Source: Pseudalkalibacillus sp052246725 (GTDB lineage Bacteria; Bacillota; Bacilli; Bacillales; Fictibacillaceae). Taken from it: a stretch of DNA of 64,000 nt. Below, piece by piece: positions 27,469 to 36,543 of this stretch; within the stretch, counting starts at the first letter, position 1; every line of letters begins with the position of its first letter. The notes under the pieces were generated by a model. It searched no databases, was not told the origin of the DNA, and saw nothing but the letters and a program-made list of their open reading frames with translations. The position numbers and the translations under genes are program-made. The stretch lies in NCBI GenBank assembly GCA_052246725.1, contig JBQQCL010000001.1. The stretch is one strand, 5' to 3'.

Positions 27469-29142
27469 ATGCCTTATAAACAGCCACAGGTTGATGAGCT
27501 GCTTAAGAAGGATTTTATATTTCAAGAAAAAAAGGCTGAACAAGCAAATATGAATGAACGATTGACTTTTTTCTATGAAAATGGCGAACTTTTTTCCCAG
27601 TACAAGGAAGAAAGTGTACAGAAAAGCACCTGGATAACTTCAGATTGCAGTACGGAGGAATTGATTGGACTTTTGACTGCCTATCCCTTTGTCTTAGTGA
27701 GGAATCAAAAGAATAACCCGACCGGTTATATCGATCGGGATACATTTTTCAGAAGGCTTCATTTTTCCTATGAATGCTTATCTGCCTACTACGATGCCAT
27801 CATGGGAACGATGGAAGCCTCCGTTTCAGTAGTGGACAAAAATGGAATCGTAAGGGTTTGGACTGAAAAAGCGGAAGAAATCTTCTCCATAAATAAAGAA
27901 AAAATACTGGGAAAACCGATGACTGATTTTTTTGAGAAGGACAAGCTTGAAATATTGGAGACTTTAAAATCGGGAAAAGCACTTCACCGACACCAACACC
28001 TGGCCAGGTCCGACCGTTTTGTATTGATCAATACCGCCCCCATCAAGATAGATGGAAAAACAATTGGTGCCGTCGCTTCTGAAATCGATATAACGAGTCA
28101 AGTCAAGCTAAATCAGGAGTTGTCCCAAACATCCGCAAAACTCCACCACCTGGAACGACAGGTAGCTGAATTGAATTTATCCACCAACCCTTTTGAAAAA
28201 ATCAGAGGGAGCAGCAGATCTTTAAAGAAAACAATCAACAAAACAAAACGTCTCGCTTCGACGAATGCAACGGTTCTGATCCAGGGAGAAAGTGGTGTGG
28301 GGAAGGAACTGTTTGCAAAGGCAATACATGATCTTAGAGAGAAAAAATCATCCCCTTTCATTCCGATCAACTGTGGCGCAATCCCGTCTTCTTTATTCGA
28401 AAGCGAGTTATTCGGTTATGAAAGAGGGGCGTTTTCAGGCGCAGATCAGAAAGGGAAAAAAGGGAAGATTGAACTGGCTAAGGGAGGGACACTTTTCCTC
28501 GATGAAATCGGTGAATTGCCGCTTGAGATGCAGGTCAAGCTTCTCAGGGTCCTTCAAGAGAGGTCTTATTATGCAGTAGGCGGAACTAAAGAACTCCAAG
28601 CCGATATCCGCATCATTGCAGCGACAAATCAGGACCTGAAGAAACTGATAACGGAAGGGAAATTCAGAGAAGACTTATACTATCGATTGAATGTCGTCAA
28701 CCTTGTCATCCCCCCTCTGAAAGATCGGACCGAGGACATCATTGAGTTGACCCACTACTTTTTATATGAATTCTCCACAAAGTATCACCGTCCGATCCAT
28801 GGCATCTCTCAACAAATCATGAAAGATTTATTGAACCACACCTGGCCCGGGAACGTCCGGGAGCTTCGGAACGTTATCGAACGATTGGTTGTATTTTCTG
28901 TTGATGGAGTACTTCAGAGAGAAGACTTGCCTTTCCTGGATGAAGAACACCAAAAAAGACGATTTGTGAATCCTCACAGCGATCAAGGATTAAAAGAACA
29001 ACTGGAGGGTTGTGAAAAGGAAATCATCATAAATACACTAAAAAAAATGTCTGGTAAAAAACAAGTCACTGCTGATGCTTTAGGCATTACCAGAGCCACT
29101 CTTTATAACAGGATGAAACGGTTGAATATCCCATTTTCATAA
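27469..29142 (+). CDS. Sigma-54-dependent PAS-AAA-Fis transcriptional activator
   Basis: 557 residues from ATG 27469 (GGAGG at 8 nt). A poorly conserved N-terminal region is followed by a PAS domain (about 105-215) likely to sense the inducer, then a short coiled coil, the AAA+ domain with Walker A GESGVGKE (273-280), sigma-54 contact loop GAFSGA (320-325), Walker B GGTLFLDEIGE, and the DLYYRLNV and WPGNVRELRNVIER motifs. A Fis-type helix-turn-helix ends the protein (ITRATLYNRMKRLNI). Usual activators have GAFTGA; this one has Ser. It resembles PrdR/RocR-like regulators. With four -24/-12 promoters around it, it very likely activates the hydroxyproline genes. Confidence 0.92.
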   Translation: MPYKQPQVDELLKKDFIFQEKKAEQANMNERLTFFYENGELFSQYKEESVQKSTWITSDCSTEELIGLLTAYPFVLVRNQKNNPTGYIDRDTFFRRLHFSYECLSAYYDAIMGTMEASVSVVDKNGIVRVWTEKAEEIFSINKEKILGKPMTDFFEKDKLEILETLKSGKALHRHQHLARSDRFVLINTAPIKIDGKTIGAVASEIDITSQVKLNQELSQTSAKLHHLERQVAELNLSTNPFEKIRGSSRSLKKTINKTKRLASTNATVLIQGESGVGKELFAKAIHDLREKKSSPFIPINCGAIPSSLFESELFGYERGAFSGADQKGKKGKIELAKGGTLFLDEIGELPLEMQVKLLRVLQERSYYAVGGTKELQADIRIIAATNQDLKKLITEGKFREDLYYRLNVVNLVIPPLKDRTEDIIELTHYFLYEFSTKYHRPIHGISQQIMKDLLNHTWPGNVRELRNVIERLVVFSVDGVLQREDLPFLDEEHQKRRFVNPHSDQGLKEQLEGCEKEIIINTLKKMSGKKQVTADALGITRATLYNRMKRLNIPFS

Positions 29143-29155
29143 CCTTTTTTCAATT

Positions 29156-29164
29156 CCCCCCCCC
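29156..29164. other. C9 homopolymer tract
   Basis: Nine C start 14 nt after the activator stop. It resembles the C10 tract at 19141-19150. It is followed by GAGAGCTCTC and a GGGGG run that can pair with the C tract, so it may form part of the 3' end of the activator mRNA. Confidence 0.4.
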
Positions 29165-29293
29165 TTAAAGAGAGCTCTCATTTCAGGGGGTTCTCTCTCA
29201 ATACTCGCCTACACTCCAGTAACAACCTAAAAAACACAAAAAAAGAGATTCGACAACTTAGCCCCTTCCATGTGACACCGTTCCGAAGGCAGG

Positions 29294-29353
29294 GGAAGCA
29301 ACAGAACCGTCCCCAAGCGTCACCTCATGAGGAAGCACGAGAACCGTCCCCAA
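29294..29353 (+). repeat. Two tandem copies of the 23-bp dispersed repeat (C block)
   Basis: Copies at 29294-29316 and 29331-29353, each GGAAGCA followed by 2 variable bases and AGAACCGTCCCCAA. The second abuts, with no gap, the stop codon of the minus-strand nitrilase-family gene. Confidence 0.85.
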
Positions 29354-30220
29354 TCAAGTTATCTTCCTATGCAATTCTCCCAGCCGTTCATACATTCTCG
29401 TCGTCAGATCTCTCAGCACCGGGAAGAAAGGGCGGATCTGGTTGTGCTGTTGAATATCAAGCTCTCCAACTGTAATTCCTTCCCCTTCATAAGGAGCTTT
29501 ACACAGTTCCGGTGTACCAGGGACTTTCGTTTCTTTATCCCCTGCTCCAATAATGCAACCGCCGCCCCAGTATTCGGTTTCGCCTTCTTTACCGACCAGG
29601 TTCGTGTAGACGAAATTAACGGTGTTTTCCATAGCTCTCACTTTGACGATCGGCTCGAATATATCCTTTTCAAATGAGGGTGATCCTGAGATGCCAACAA
29701 TCATGTCTGCGCCTTTCAATGTCAGCATCCTGGCTAACTCTGGAAAGAAGATATCATAGCAGATCAACACACCGATCTTCCCAATAGCCGTATCAAAAAC
29801 CGGCAAGTCTTCTCCTACCTTGAAGTACCTTCTGTCAGGAAAAGCACCAGGTCCAGCTTGATCGGTTGCATGTCCCGGAAGCGTATTCTTCCTCCATTTA
29901 CCGATATAACCCTCTGGCCCCACCAACACAGCCGCATTATAAAGGATTCCGTTCAAACTTCTCTCCGGCATCCCCCAGATAATATATACGCCATGTTCAG
30001 AAGCTAGCTCTTCAAAAAAGTGTGTTGCTTCTCCTGGAATCTGCTCAGCCACTTGAAAGAAATCATCGCCACAGTTGTAACCTGTCAACGCAAGCTCTGG
30101 GAAAACTACTAATCTCGCATCGCTTTCAACAGCTTCTTCAACATATCGTTTCATCTTTTCAAGGTTTTTGTTCTTCTGTCCTGTTTCTGGCGTAATTTGG
30201 CCAATTGCAATTTTCACCAC
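29354..30220 (-). CDS. Carbon-nitrogen hydrolase (nitrilase superfamily)
   Basis: 288 residues from a GTG start with AGGAGG at 8 nt; the open frame extends 11 codons upstream without a better site. The catalytic Glu-Lys-Cys triad is visible: Glu in VVFPELALTGYN, Lys in GKWRKNTLPG, Cys in GVLICYDIFFPELAR. Members hydrolyse linear amides, carbamoyl groups or nitriles in the cytoplasm. It sits between the hydroxyproline activator and the mannoside PTS cluster, separated from both by repeats, so its pathway is not clear. An N-carbamoyl amino acid or omega-amide hydrolase are options. Confidence 0.83.
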   Translation of the reverse strand: MVKIAIGQITPETGQKNKNLEKMKRYVEEAVESDARLVVFPELALTGYNCGDDFFQVAEQIPGEATHFFEELASEHGVYIIWGMPERSLNGILYNAAVLVGPEGYIGKWRKNTLPGHATDQAGPGAFPDRRYFKVGEDLPVFDTAIGKIGVLICYDIFFPELARMLTLKGADMIVGISGSPSFEKDIFEPIVKVRAMENTVNFVYTNLVGKEGETEYWGGGCIIGAGDKETKVPGTPELCKAPYEGEGITVGELDIQQHNQIRPFFPVLRDLTTRMYERLGELHRKIT

Positions 30221-30286
30221 AAAAATAACCTCCTGACCCTTGATTAATTCCATTTTCCTTTAAAAACTGATCAACTGTTCCTTATT

Positions 30287-30374
30287 GGAAGCAGTAGAAC
30301 CGTCCCCAATTCCACCCAGGCCACTCCCCAACGCCACCTAGTCACTCACCAGGAAGCAGCAGAACCGTCCCCAA
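30287..30374 (+). repeat. Two copies of the 23-bp dispersed repeat (C block)
   Basis: Copies at 30287-30309 and 30352-30374. The second ends at the base before the stop codon of the minus-strand PRD regulator gene. The 42 bp between them repeats CCAC and CCCAA motifs and has no gene. Confidence 0.85.
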
Positions 30375-32348
30375 TCACTTCCCTCGCTCCAGCTTCGCCA
30401 TGAGTTCTGTAAAACTGGAGGTTTTGCAGAGCTCGGCGACCAGCTTCTTATCCTGGACGATGTGCCATAGTCTGTTGAACAGTGGGCTGAATTCTTCTTT
30501 GTCTTTTTCATTCAAGGCGAGGAGCAAGACGAATTGGACCGTATGTTCTCCCCATTGGACCGGCTTCTTCAGGATTCCGATTGCGATGCAGGAATCCAGC
30601 GCATTCGGTTTGATCGGGTGTGGGATCGCGACCAGATTGCCGATCGAAGTGGGCGATATTTCTTCCCGTTCCAAGACTGAATCGACATACTCCTCATTCA
30701 CATAACCCTTTACTTCCAGGGTGTACGACATCGTCTTGATAATTCCGATCGGGTCACGTTTATCGATTTCAGGAAAAAACAAATCTTCGCTGAATAAATT
30801 CTGCAATTTCTCAAAGGATTTTTCCTTATCGTCATTCAAGTATTTACTCGAAATATACCCTCTGACCTTCTCGACGTCATCCTCGGTTAGCAATGCATTG
30901 ATTTGGAGGACTGGGATAGCGCTGTCTTCATTGATCGGCACCGTACTTAAGATCAGATCCACCTCTTCTTCGATGTCTGTCAATGAATATGATGGATAGG
31001 TCCCGACGATCGTTAATCCAGGGAATTTGCTTTCGATACTTGCCGCCAGCAATTTTGCTGTCCCCATACCCGAGGAACAAACAACGGCAACCCTCTTGAT
31101 CTCACGCTTTTTCTTGTTTTTCATCCGTTCGATCGCTGCTGCTAAATGAACCGCAATATAGCCGATTTCATCTTCATTGATCGTCAGGTCGTGCTTACTC
31201 CGGATTACATCCGAAGCGACAATCGCGAGTTCGAATGAAAAAGGGTAACTCGTCTTGATTTCCTTCAACATCGGGTTTTGGAGGTTCATTTTGTATTTCA
31301 AACGGTTCAACGCTGATCGCAAATGCAAACCGAGACCATAAATGAGTTCATTGTCGTCATCGAGTTGGATCCGATACACGCGTTTGATTTCAGCCAAAAT
31401 TTCAAGGATCAGCTGGTAATTCCCTTCTCCAATCAACCTAACGAAATCATCCTCAGAAAGCTGGCCATCTTGAAATTGTTTTGCGCCCAGTAGATGAATC
31501 GTGATATAAGCGACTTCCTCTTTCGGAATTTTGATGAAAAAAGCCTCTTCCAGGGATGTTACGATATGCGAAGCGACAAAGAATTCCTTCTGTTCTTTTA
31601 AATGTTCCATGTCGATGGATCCTAACTGAATGCTTTTCCCTTTTTTGATTCGTTGGATCCCAATCGCAATATGCATGATCAGATTGTTGAGAGGTAGATC
31701 AGCAATATTGAACGGCAGCTGTTTGATATGTTTCTTCGTGATGGCTTTGATCAGATCGATGTCGATTCCCTCAATAACCGAAGGACTATCCTCATCGGCA
31801 TTAACGGCTTGTTCATTTTTAAAATCAGATAGATAGGCCGATAAACAAAAGCGGATATTCATTTCATCGCCGACGAGCTTGATGCCATAGTTCGGCTTTT
31901 TGAATAAAGAGACATCGAACTTGCTTAAGAGCTTTTCGACCTGTTTCAAGTCATTATCAACGGTTGATTTACTGACAAACAATTCATCCGCCAATTGTTC
32001 GATTGTAATGAAATCATCTGCCATGACGATGCTTTTCAAAATGTAGAGCACTCTCTCTTCGGGAAGTACCGGTACATCACTTTCGACGTGTTGATCGATC
32101 TGGAACAATTCTTCAATCAGATCTTGAATTTCTTTATCGGGTTTCGGTTCGATGAAATACCCCACACCTCGTTGCGCATCAATTTGGACGCCGATCTTTT
32201 TCAATTCTTGATTCAATGAGGCAATATCATTCCGTACAGTCCTTGATGTAACCCCTAGAATTTTTGATAGATAGTCTCCTGTCACCGGTTCTTCATGTAC
32301 CAATAATTCTTTAATGATCTGTTTCAATCGCGCGTTGATGAATACCAT
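30375..32348 (-). CDS. PRD-containing transcriptional regulator with EIIB and EIIA domains (ManR/MtlR type)
   Basis: 657 residues. An N-terminal HTH (about 5-60, GVTSRTVRNDIASLNQELKK) and a second HTH/Mga-like region are followed by two PTS regulation domains (about 180-400) with conserved histidines. An EIIB-like domain (about 415-500, VAVVCSSGMGTAKLLA) and an EIIA-like domain (about 510-655, His in VAIPHPIKP) complete it. Such activators are controlled by phosphorylation from HPr and from their cognate EII, turning on the transport operon when substrate is present. It is the last gene of the PTS-GH38 operon (39 nt after GH38). Start: GGGAGG at 8 nt. A palindrome upstream of the operon (37134-37153) is its probable target. 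Confidence 0.88.
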   Translation of the reverse strand: MVFINARLKQIIKELLVHEEPVTGDYLSKILGVTSRTVRNDIASLNQELKKIGVQIDAQRGVGYFIEPKPDKEIQDLIEELFQIDQHVESDVPVLPEERVLYILKSIVMADDFITIEQLADELFVSKSTVDNDLKQVEKLLSKFDVSLFKKPNYGIKLVGDEMNIRFCLSAYLSDFKNEQAVNADEDSPSVIEGIDIDLIKAITKKHIKQLPFNIADLPLNNLIMHIAIGIQRIKKGKSIQLGSIDMEHLKEQKEFFVASHIVTSLEEAFFIKIPKEEVAYITIHLLGAKQFQDGQLSEDDFVRLIGEGNYQLILEILAEIKRVYRIQLDDDNELIYGLGLHLRSALNRLKYKMNLQNPMLKEIKTSYPFSFELAIVASDVIRSKHDLTINEDEIGYIAVHLAAAIERMKNKKKREIKRVAVVCSSGMGTAKLLAASIESKFPGLTIVGTYPSYSLTDIEEEVDLILSTVPINEDSAIPVLQINALLTEDDVEKVRGYISSKYLNDDKEKSFEKLQNLFSEDLFFPEIDKRDPIGIIKTMSYTLEVKGYVNEEYVDSVLEREEISPTSIGNLVAIPHPIKPNALDSCIAIGILKKPVQWGEHTVQFVLLLALNEKDKEEFSPLFNRLWHIVQDKKLVAELCKTSSFTELMAKLERGK

Positions 32349-32387
32349 AAAATGAACCTCCCTTCTAATCCGACTTTTTTGTAACCC

Positions 32388-35027
32388 TTAATTTGTTAAT
32401 TTAAAAGTAAGAACCTCGTTGCTTCTCATTCGATCGATGACAATCTCATAATCCCTGATTGTCAGTCTTTCGTCTGTGTCATCAAGAGGTCTCTCGTTCA
32501 AATCGACCAACTCCACATTTTTGAAAAACTCATTGTTGATATTGGTTTTTATCTCAGAGATTTCCTGATACGTCGTATTATAGATCCGGACTATGATGCC
32601 ATCCTCATCCTCGCATTTCTTTACAGCGCTGATTGCCGCTTGCGGATGATCCATTTTGACGAAACTCATTTCATCATCATACACTCGCGTTTCAGTTGGA
32701 TGATCTACTTGGACGGCCACCATAGAGGTTGTAAATTCATTGGCTTTCCGACCGATTTCGGCGTCTACTTCTGTTCCTGAATGCGGAATGATCGAATATT
32801 CCATTTCATGCTTGCCTAAAAGACTGCTGTCCGGTGTTTCAACATGAAGCCCAGACCTTCTTCCTGGTCGGTCTACTAGGTCTTGTTTGCCCATATAATC
32901 GGTCCCACATAACATGGTAAGTGCAACGACCGGTTCCTGACTATTCAATATTTCGTATTGTGGCAAACCTTTATTAAGGATGGCAAGTCCTTTTTCATCA
33001 TCTGAAACATCGACAAACTTTTGTTGTGGGTAGATTGGATAATACTTTTCTTCCCACTTCTCTTCTTCCCAGTATTCCACTTGTGGCAGGTAATTTTCAC
33101 GTCGGATCGTACCGAATTGTTGATCAGCAATATGGGTCTCCGAATTTATACCCGTATCAAACAGCGCACGGACCCGGTGATTTTTCACTGTATTATCAAT
33201 CACGGTTTTGAGGTCAATGCGATCTTCATGCCGGTTTACCGTCACATAGGTGTCAATCATCATTGGCTTTGTTTCTTTCGAACGCCCGTTGACATCTGTG
33301 TCCACAGGGACATCCAGGGCATGTACGATTTTTACAGTTGCAAACAGTGGTCCATTTTGTACGACTGATACCCCTGGAGTGGAATTTTTCGTCGTAATCA
33401 CGACATCTTCCCTTGGCGGTGAAAAATCGTATTCATCCCCAGCATTTCCGCTTTCTTCAAAAAGATTCAACTCATGAAATACGTTGCCGGACGCATGTTC
33501 TTTGACGGTTAAAGAACCATTCGGCTGGATTTCCGCTTCAAAGAAGTCATTCGAGAATACGCCGTCTTGATAGACATTCGAAGACTCTTCCACAGACGCT
33601 GTATTTTCTTTAATATAGTAGGTTTTATAACCGAGACCCGGAACATCAGCATGGAATTTGAACTTCGTTGTCCACACATACTGATCCTCATTTTTCACAC
33701 CGATTTCAATCTGTTTATCGTTCAGATTTTCATAGCAGGATTCGACAACCTGGTAAGGCACAGATTCTCCGTTTGGATCGACAATCGTAAACGTTTCAGA
33801 CTTCAACTGCACCGTTGCCTCTACGATATTTTCCCGCTTATTCCCCAGCGTGTTGAATACAATCAATGGGGTTCCTTTCGCATGATTGAAATTGATTTTT
33901 CCAATCAAATCATTTGTCGCATCGCTTCGTACCGTTTCCCCGATTTGGCTTGCATAGTGATACCGCATTTCCATTTCCTTATGCGTCACATCCGTACACA
34001 CATTACAAATCGAATCGTGCGCATGGTTTTGAAGCGTATACTTCCACCCCTGGTTGATGATCGCATTGTCATAGTTGTTTCCGAACAAGAAGGACATCGA
34101 ATTCAGAGGCTCGACATACTTTTCATATAGGTTCTGAACTTCGTAATTCTGCTTTTTCAAATCCAGGCGAGTGGAAGCAATACTCACATGCACACGCATA
34201 TCTTTCCCTTTTCTGAACTCTCCACTGAGCGTTTCAAGGTTCTCAGCTTCCTCTTTCACCGCATTGAAATACTCCTCAAGTTGGCTGAACTTTACCGCAT
34301 GCTCGCTGCCTTCAGAAGTAAAGTGCCCATTCAGATGTTCAACGATTTCTGGCAGCTCTTTGATCGCCGATCGCTGATCAAATCCACACATCAACAGCAT
34401 GTTATTCGATGTGACCTTGTCTTCCAGAGCTTCCATATTTTCGTCCAACATCTCTAAATTGCCCTCAAGGTCAGTGGAAATCATCCTGCCATTCCCATAA
34501 CCCAACGGCAGATGTGTGGTCAATACTTTTGAGCCATCTGGACCTTCCCACCAGAACTCTGTTTTCTCTGTTTCCTCATCAGTGATTCCTCGCCAGAAAA
34601 GTGCCTTATCCATGCCGAACCCTTTTAAAACTTGAGGAATTTGCGCTGCCTGTCCAAAGGAATCCGGCAAGTATCCGATTTGCATGGATGGACCAAAGTC
34701 CCATGCGATCTGCTGACCGATCAGCAAATTCCGCACCAGGGATTCACCGCTTGGAATGAATTCATCCGGCTGGATGTACCACGGTCCAACGAGCAATCGC
34801 CCTTCTTGAACAAGCTTTGCGATTGCCTCTTTTTTATGAGGTTTGACCTCTAGATAATCCTCTAAAACGATCGTTTGACCATCTAACATGAAAGAGGTAT
34901 ACTTCGGACTGTTTTCGAGTAATTCGATTAACTCATCCATGAACCGTACGAGTTTGACGCGATATTGCTGATAGGTCTGATGCCACTCGCGGTCCCAATG
35001 TGTATGCGAAATAACATGGAAATTCAT
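32388..35027 (-). CDS. GH38 alpha-mannosidase (MngB-like, cytoplasmic)
   Basis: 879 residues from ATG 35027 (GGAGG at 7 nt); the longer frame starting 16 codons earlier lacks a ribosome binding site. The N-terminal zinc-binding motif HTHWDREW (H10, D12) and nucleophile D122 in YLPDSFGQ define GH38, followed by the helical middle domain and beta-sandwich C-terminal domains. No signal peptide, so it acts on imported, phosphorylated substrate. Next to a fructose-type PTS it matches the E. coli MngA/MngB logic, where 2-O-alpha-mannosylglycerate-6-phosphate is split into mannose-6-phosphate and glycerate. Other alpha-mannosides are possible. Confidence 0.88.
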   Translation of the reverse strand: MNFHVISHTHWDREWHQTYQQYRVKLVRFMDELIELLENSPKYTSFMLDGQTIVLEDYLEVKPHKKEAIAKLVQEGRLLVGPWYIQPDEFIPSGESLVRNLLIGQQIAWDFGPSMQIGYLPDSFGQAAQIPQVLKGFGMDKALFWRGITDEETEKTEFWWEGPDGSKVLTTHLPLGYGNGRMISTDLEGNLEMLDENMEALEDKVTSNNMLLMCGFDQRSAIKELPEIVEHLNGHFTSEGSEHAVKFSQLEEYFNAVKEEAENLETLSGEFRKGKDMRVHVSIASTRLDLKKQNYEVQNLYEKYVEPLNSMSFLFGNNYDNAIINQGWKYTLQNHAHDSICNVCTDVTHKEMEMRYHYASQIGETVRSDATNDLIGKINFNHAKGTPLIVFNTLGNKRENIVEATVQLKSETFTIVDPNGESVPYQVVESCYENLNDKQIEIGVKNEDQYVWTTKFKFHADVPGLGYKTYYIKENTASVEESSNVYQDGVFSNDFFEAEIQPNGSLTVKEHASGNVFHELNLFEESGNAGDEYDFSPPREDVVITTKNSTPGVSVVQNGPLFATVKIVHALDVPVDTDVNGRSKETKPMMIDTYVTVNRHEDRIDLKTVIDNTVKNHRVRALFDTGINSETHIADQQFGTIRRENYLPQVEYWEEEKWEEKYYPIYPQQKFVDVSDDEKGLAILNKGLPQYEILNSQEPVVALTMLCGTDYMGKQDLVDRPGRRSGLHVETPDSSLLGKHEMEYSIIPHSGTEVDAEIGRKANEFTTSMVAVQVDHPTETRVYDDEMSFVKMDHPQAAISAVKKCEDEDGIIVRIYNTTYQEISEIKTNINNEFFKNVELVDLNERPLDDTDERLTIRDYEIVIDRMRSNEVLTFKLTN

Positions 35028-35050
35028 CTGGATGCCTCCAATATCTGTGT

Positions 35051-35122
35051 ATATAAAGAAACTAGGCAAAACCAAGCCTTAGGCTAGGCTTATGCCGCAT
35101 TTGTACTTACTTTCTTTAAATG
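35051..35122. repeat. Palindromic MITE-like element, copy B
   Basis: It runs from ATATAAAGAAA to TTTCTTTAAATG. The inner arms GGCAAAACCAAGCCT / AGGCTTATGCC make the whole element fold back on itself. It is homologous to 21464-21557. It fills the intergenic space between EIIC and GH38 genes, so its RNA hairpin may affect the ratio of the two products. Confidence 0.6.
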
Positions 35123-35167
35123 AAAATAGGAGGGAACTAATCAATAGATCCCTCAAGTTTTAAGCTA

Positions 35168-36187
35168 TTAGACTTCTTCTGTGATCGATAATTCTTCTTC
35201 TGTGTTTTTCTTCAAAGCCACTGCCATCAGTGCTGTCACAACGATTCCGACTAAGAAAGCTAGGACGAACATGATTGGTTTTTCGAAAAATGGTACGACG
35301 AACACGCCCCCACTTGGAATTGGCGCTTCTGTACCTAATAACAGTGCTAATCCACCGCCGATCGAAGAACCAACGACAATCGATGGAATGACGCGTAACG
35401 GGTCAGATACGGCAAACGGGATCGCCCCTTCCGTAATGCCTGAAGCACCCATGAACGTTGTCGGCAACGCACTTTGCCGCTCAGCTAATGTGAATTTCTT
35501 AGGCGCGATTCGAGTTGCAAGCGCAAGGCCGATCGGTGGTGTCATGATTCCGATCCAGCATGCTGCCATTGGATAATAGATTTCTTGATTCAGCATCCCT
35601 ACACAGAATGCAAAAGCTACTTTATTGATCGGTCCGCCCATATCAAAGGCCATCATCGCGCCAATAATCAGCCCTAAGACTACGAGGTTTCCACCGCTGA
35701 GAGATTTCAGCCAATCTTCCAAACCACTAGACATCGCAGCAATCGGTTGTCCGATGATGAACATTATTAGCGCTATTGCTCCAGCACCGAGCAACGGGAT
35801 AACAATGATCGGTTTCAACTGAACCAAATATTTGTGCATCGGTAATTTCTTAAGCGCGTTTACAAGATAACCAGCGATGAAACCGGCTACAATTCCTCCT
35901 AAGAAACCTGCTCCGATTTCATTCGCGACCAGACCGCCTACCATACCAGGTGCGATACCCGGCCTGTCTGAAATGGAATACGCCATATAGGCAGCCATGA
36001 CAGGAACCATGAGTGAGAAGATGAGTACACCTGTGTCTACAGTCTTCTTCGCAAATCCTGCTTCTTGTTCACCACCGCCAAGTAATAATCCAATCGTAAG
36101 AATCAATCCACCTGCCACAACAAATGGCAGCATATATGAAACACCGGTCATGAGATGTGTTTTCGCTTCTTCAACAACTTTCTTCAT
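35168..36187 (-). CDS. PTS fructose-family EIIC permease
   Basis: 339 residues with about 9-10 membrane helices. Typical fructose-family IIC motifs: FDMGGPINKVAFAFCVG, and GASGITEGAIPFAVSDPLRV containing the substrate-binding Glu region. Together with the separate IIB and IIA genes upstream it makes a complete transporter; in E. coli MngA all three are one chain. Start: AGGGG at 6 nt. Close relative in architecture to the ManP-like protein at 12814-14724. Confidence 0.9.
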   Translation of the reverse strand: MKKVVEEAKTHLMTGVSYMLPFVVAGGLILTIGLLLGGGEQEAGFAKKTVDTGVLIFSLMVPVMAAYMAYSISDRPGIAPGMVGGLVANEIGAGFLGGIVAGFIAGYLVNALKKLPMHKYLVQLKPIIVIPLLGAGAIALIMFIIGQPIAAMSSGLEDWLKSLSGGNLVVLGLIIGAMMAFDMGGPINKVAFAFCVGMLNQEIYYPMAACWIGIMTPPIGLALATRIAPKKFTLAERQSALPTTFMGASGITEGAIPFAVSDPLRVIPSIVVGSSIGGGLALLLGTEAPIPSGGVFVVPFFEKPIMFVLAFLVGIVVTALMAVALKKNTEEELSITEEV

Positions 36188-36216
36188 TAGAATCCCCTCT
36201 CTTTACCGCTTGTTCA

Positions 36217-36528
36217 TTATTTGTTCGCTAATTCAATCGCCTGATCAACTAACCCTTGTGCATTTTTCACAGCATCTCCGACTGACGCCTTCACTGTCGG
36301 GATGTCATTGAATCGTTCTTTTTTTGCAATTGCCGTATCTGTAGCGAGGATCAGTGCTTCCGCTTCTTCAATTTCTTTTCCTTTGATTTCATTCTCGATT
36401 CCCATAGCGCCTTGCTTTTCTACCTTGATTTTCACACCGGCTTTTTTAGCTGAAGCTTCTAATGCTGCAGCAGCCATATGTGTATGTGCAACACCTGCAG
36501 GACAAGCTGTAACTGCGATAATTTTCAT
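36217..36528 (-). CDS. PTS fructose-family EIIB component
   Basis: 103 residues from ATG 36528 (AAGGGAG at 7-9 nt; a TTG 2 codons earlier is less likely). Phospho-acceptor C9 in MKIIAVTACPAGVAHTHMAA, a classic fructose-type IIB loop. It passes phosphate from EIIA to the incoming sugar. It lies 29 nt upstream of EIIC and 15 nt downstream of EIIA. Confidence 0.9.
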   Translation of the reverse strand: MKIIAVTACPAGVAHTHMAAAALEASAKKAGVKIKVEKQGAMGIENEIKGKEIEEAEALILATDTAIAKKERFNDIPTVKASVGDAVKNAQGLVDQAIELANK

Positions 36529-36543
36529 AATCAATCTCTCCCT

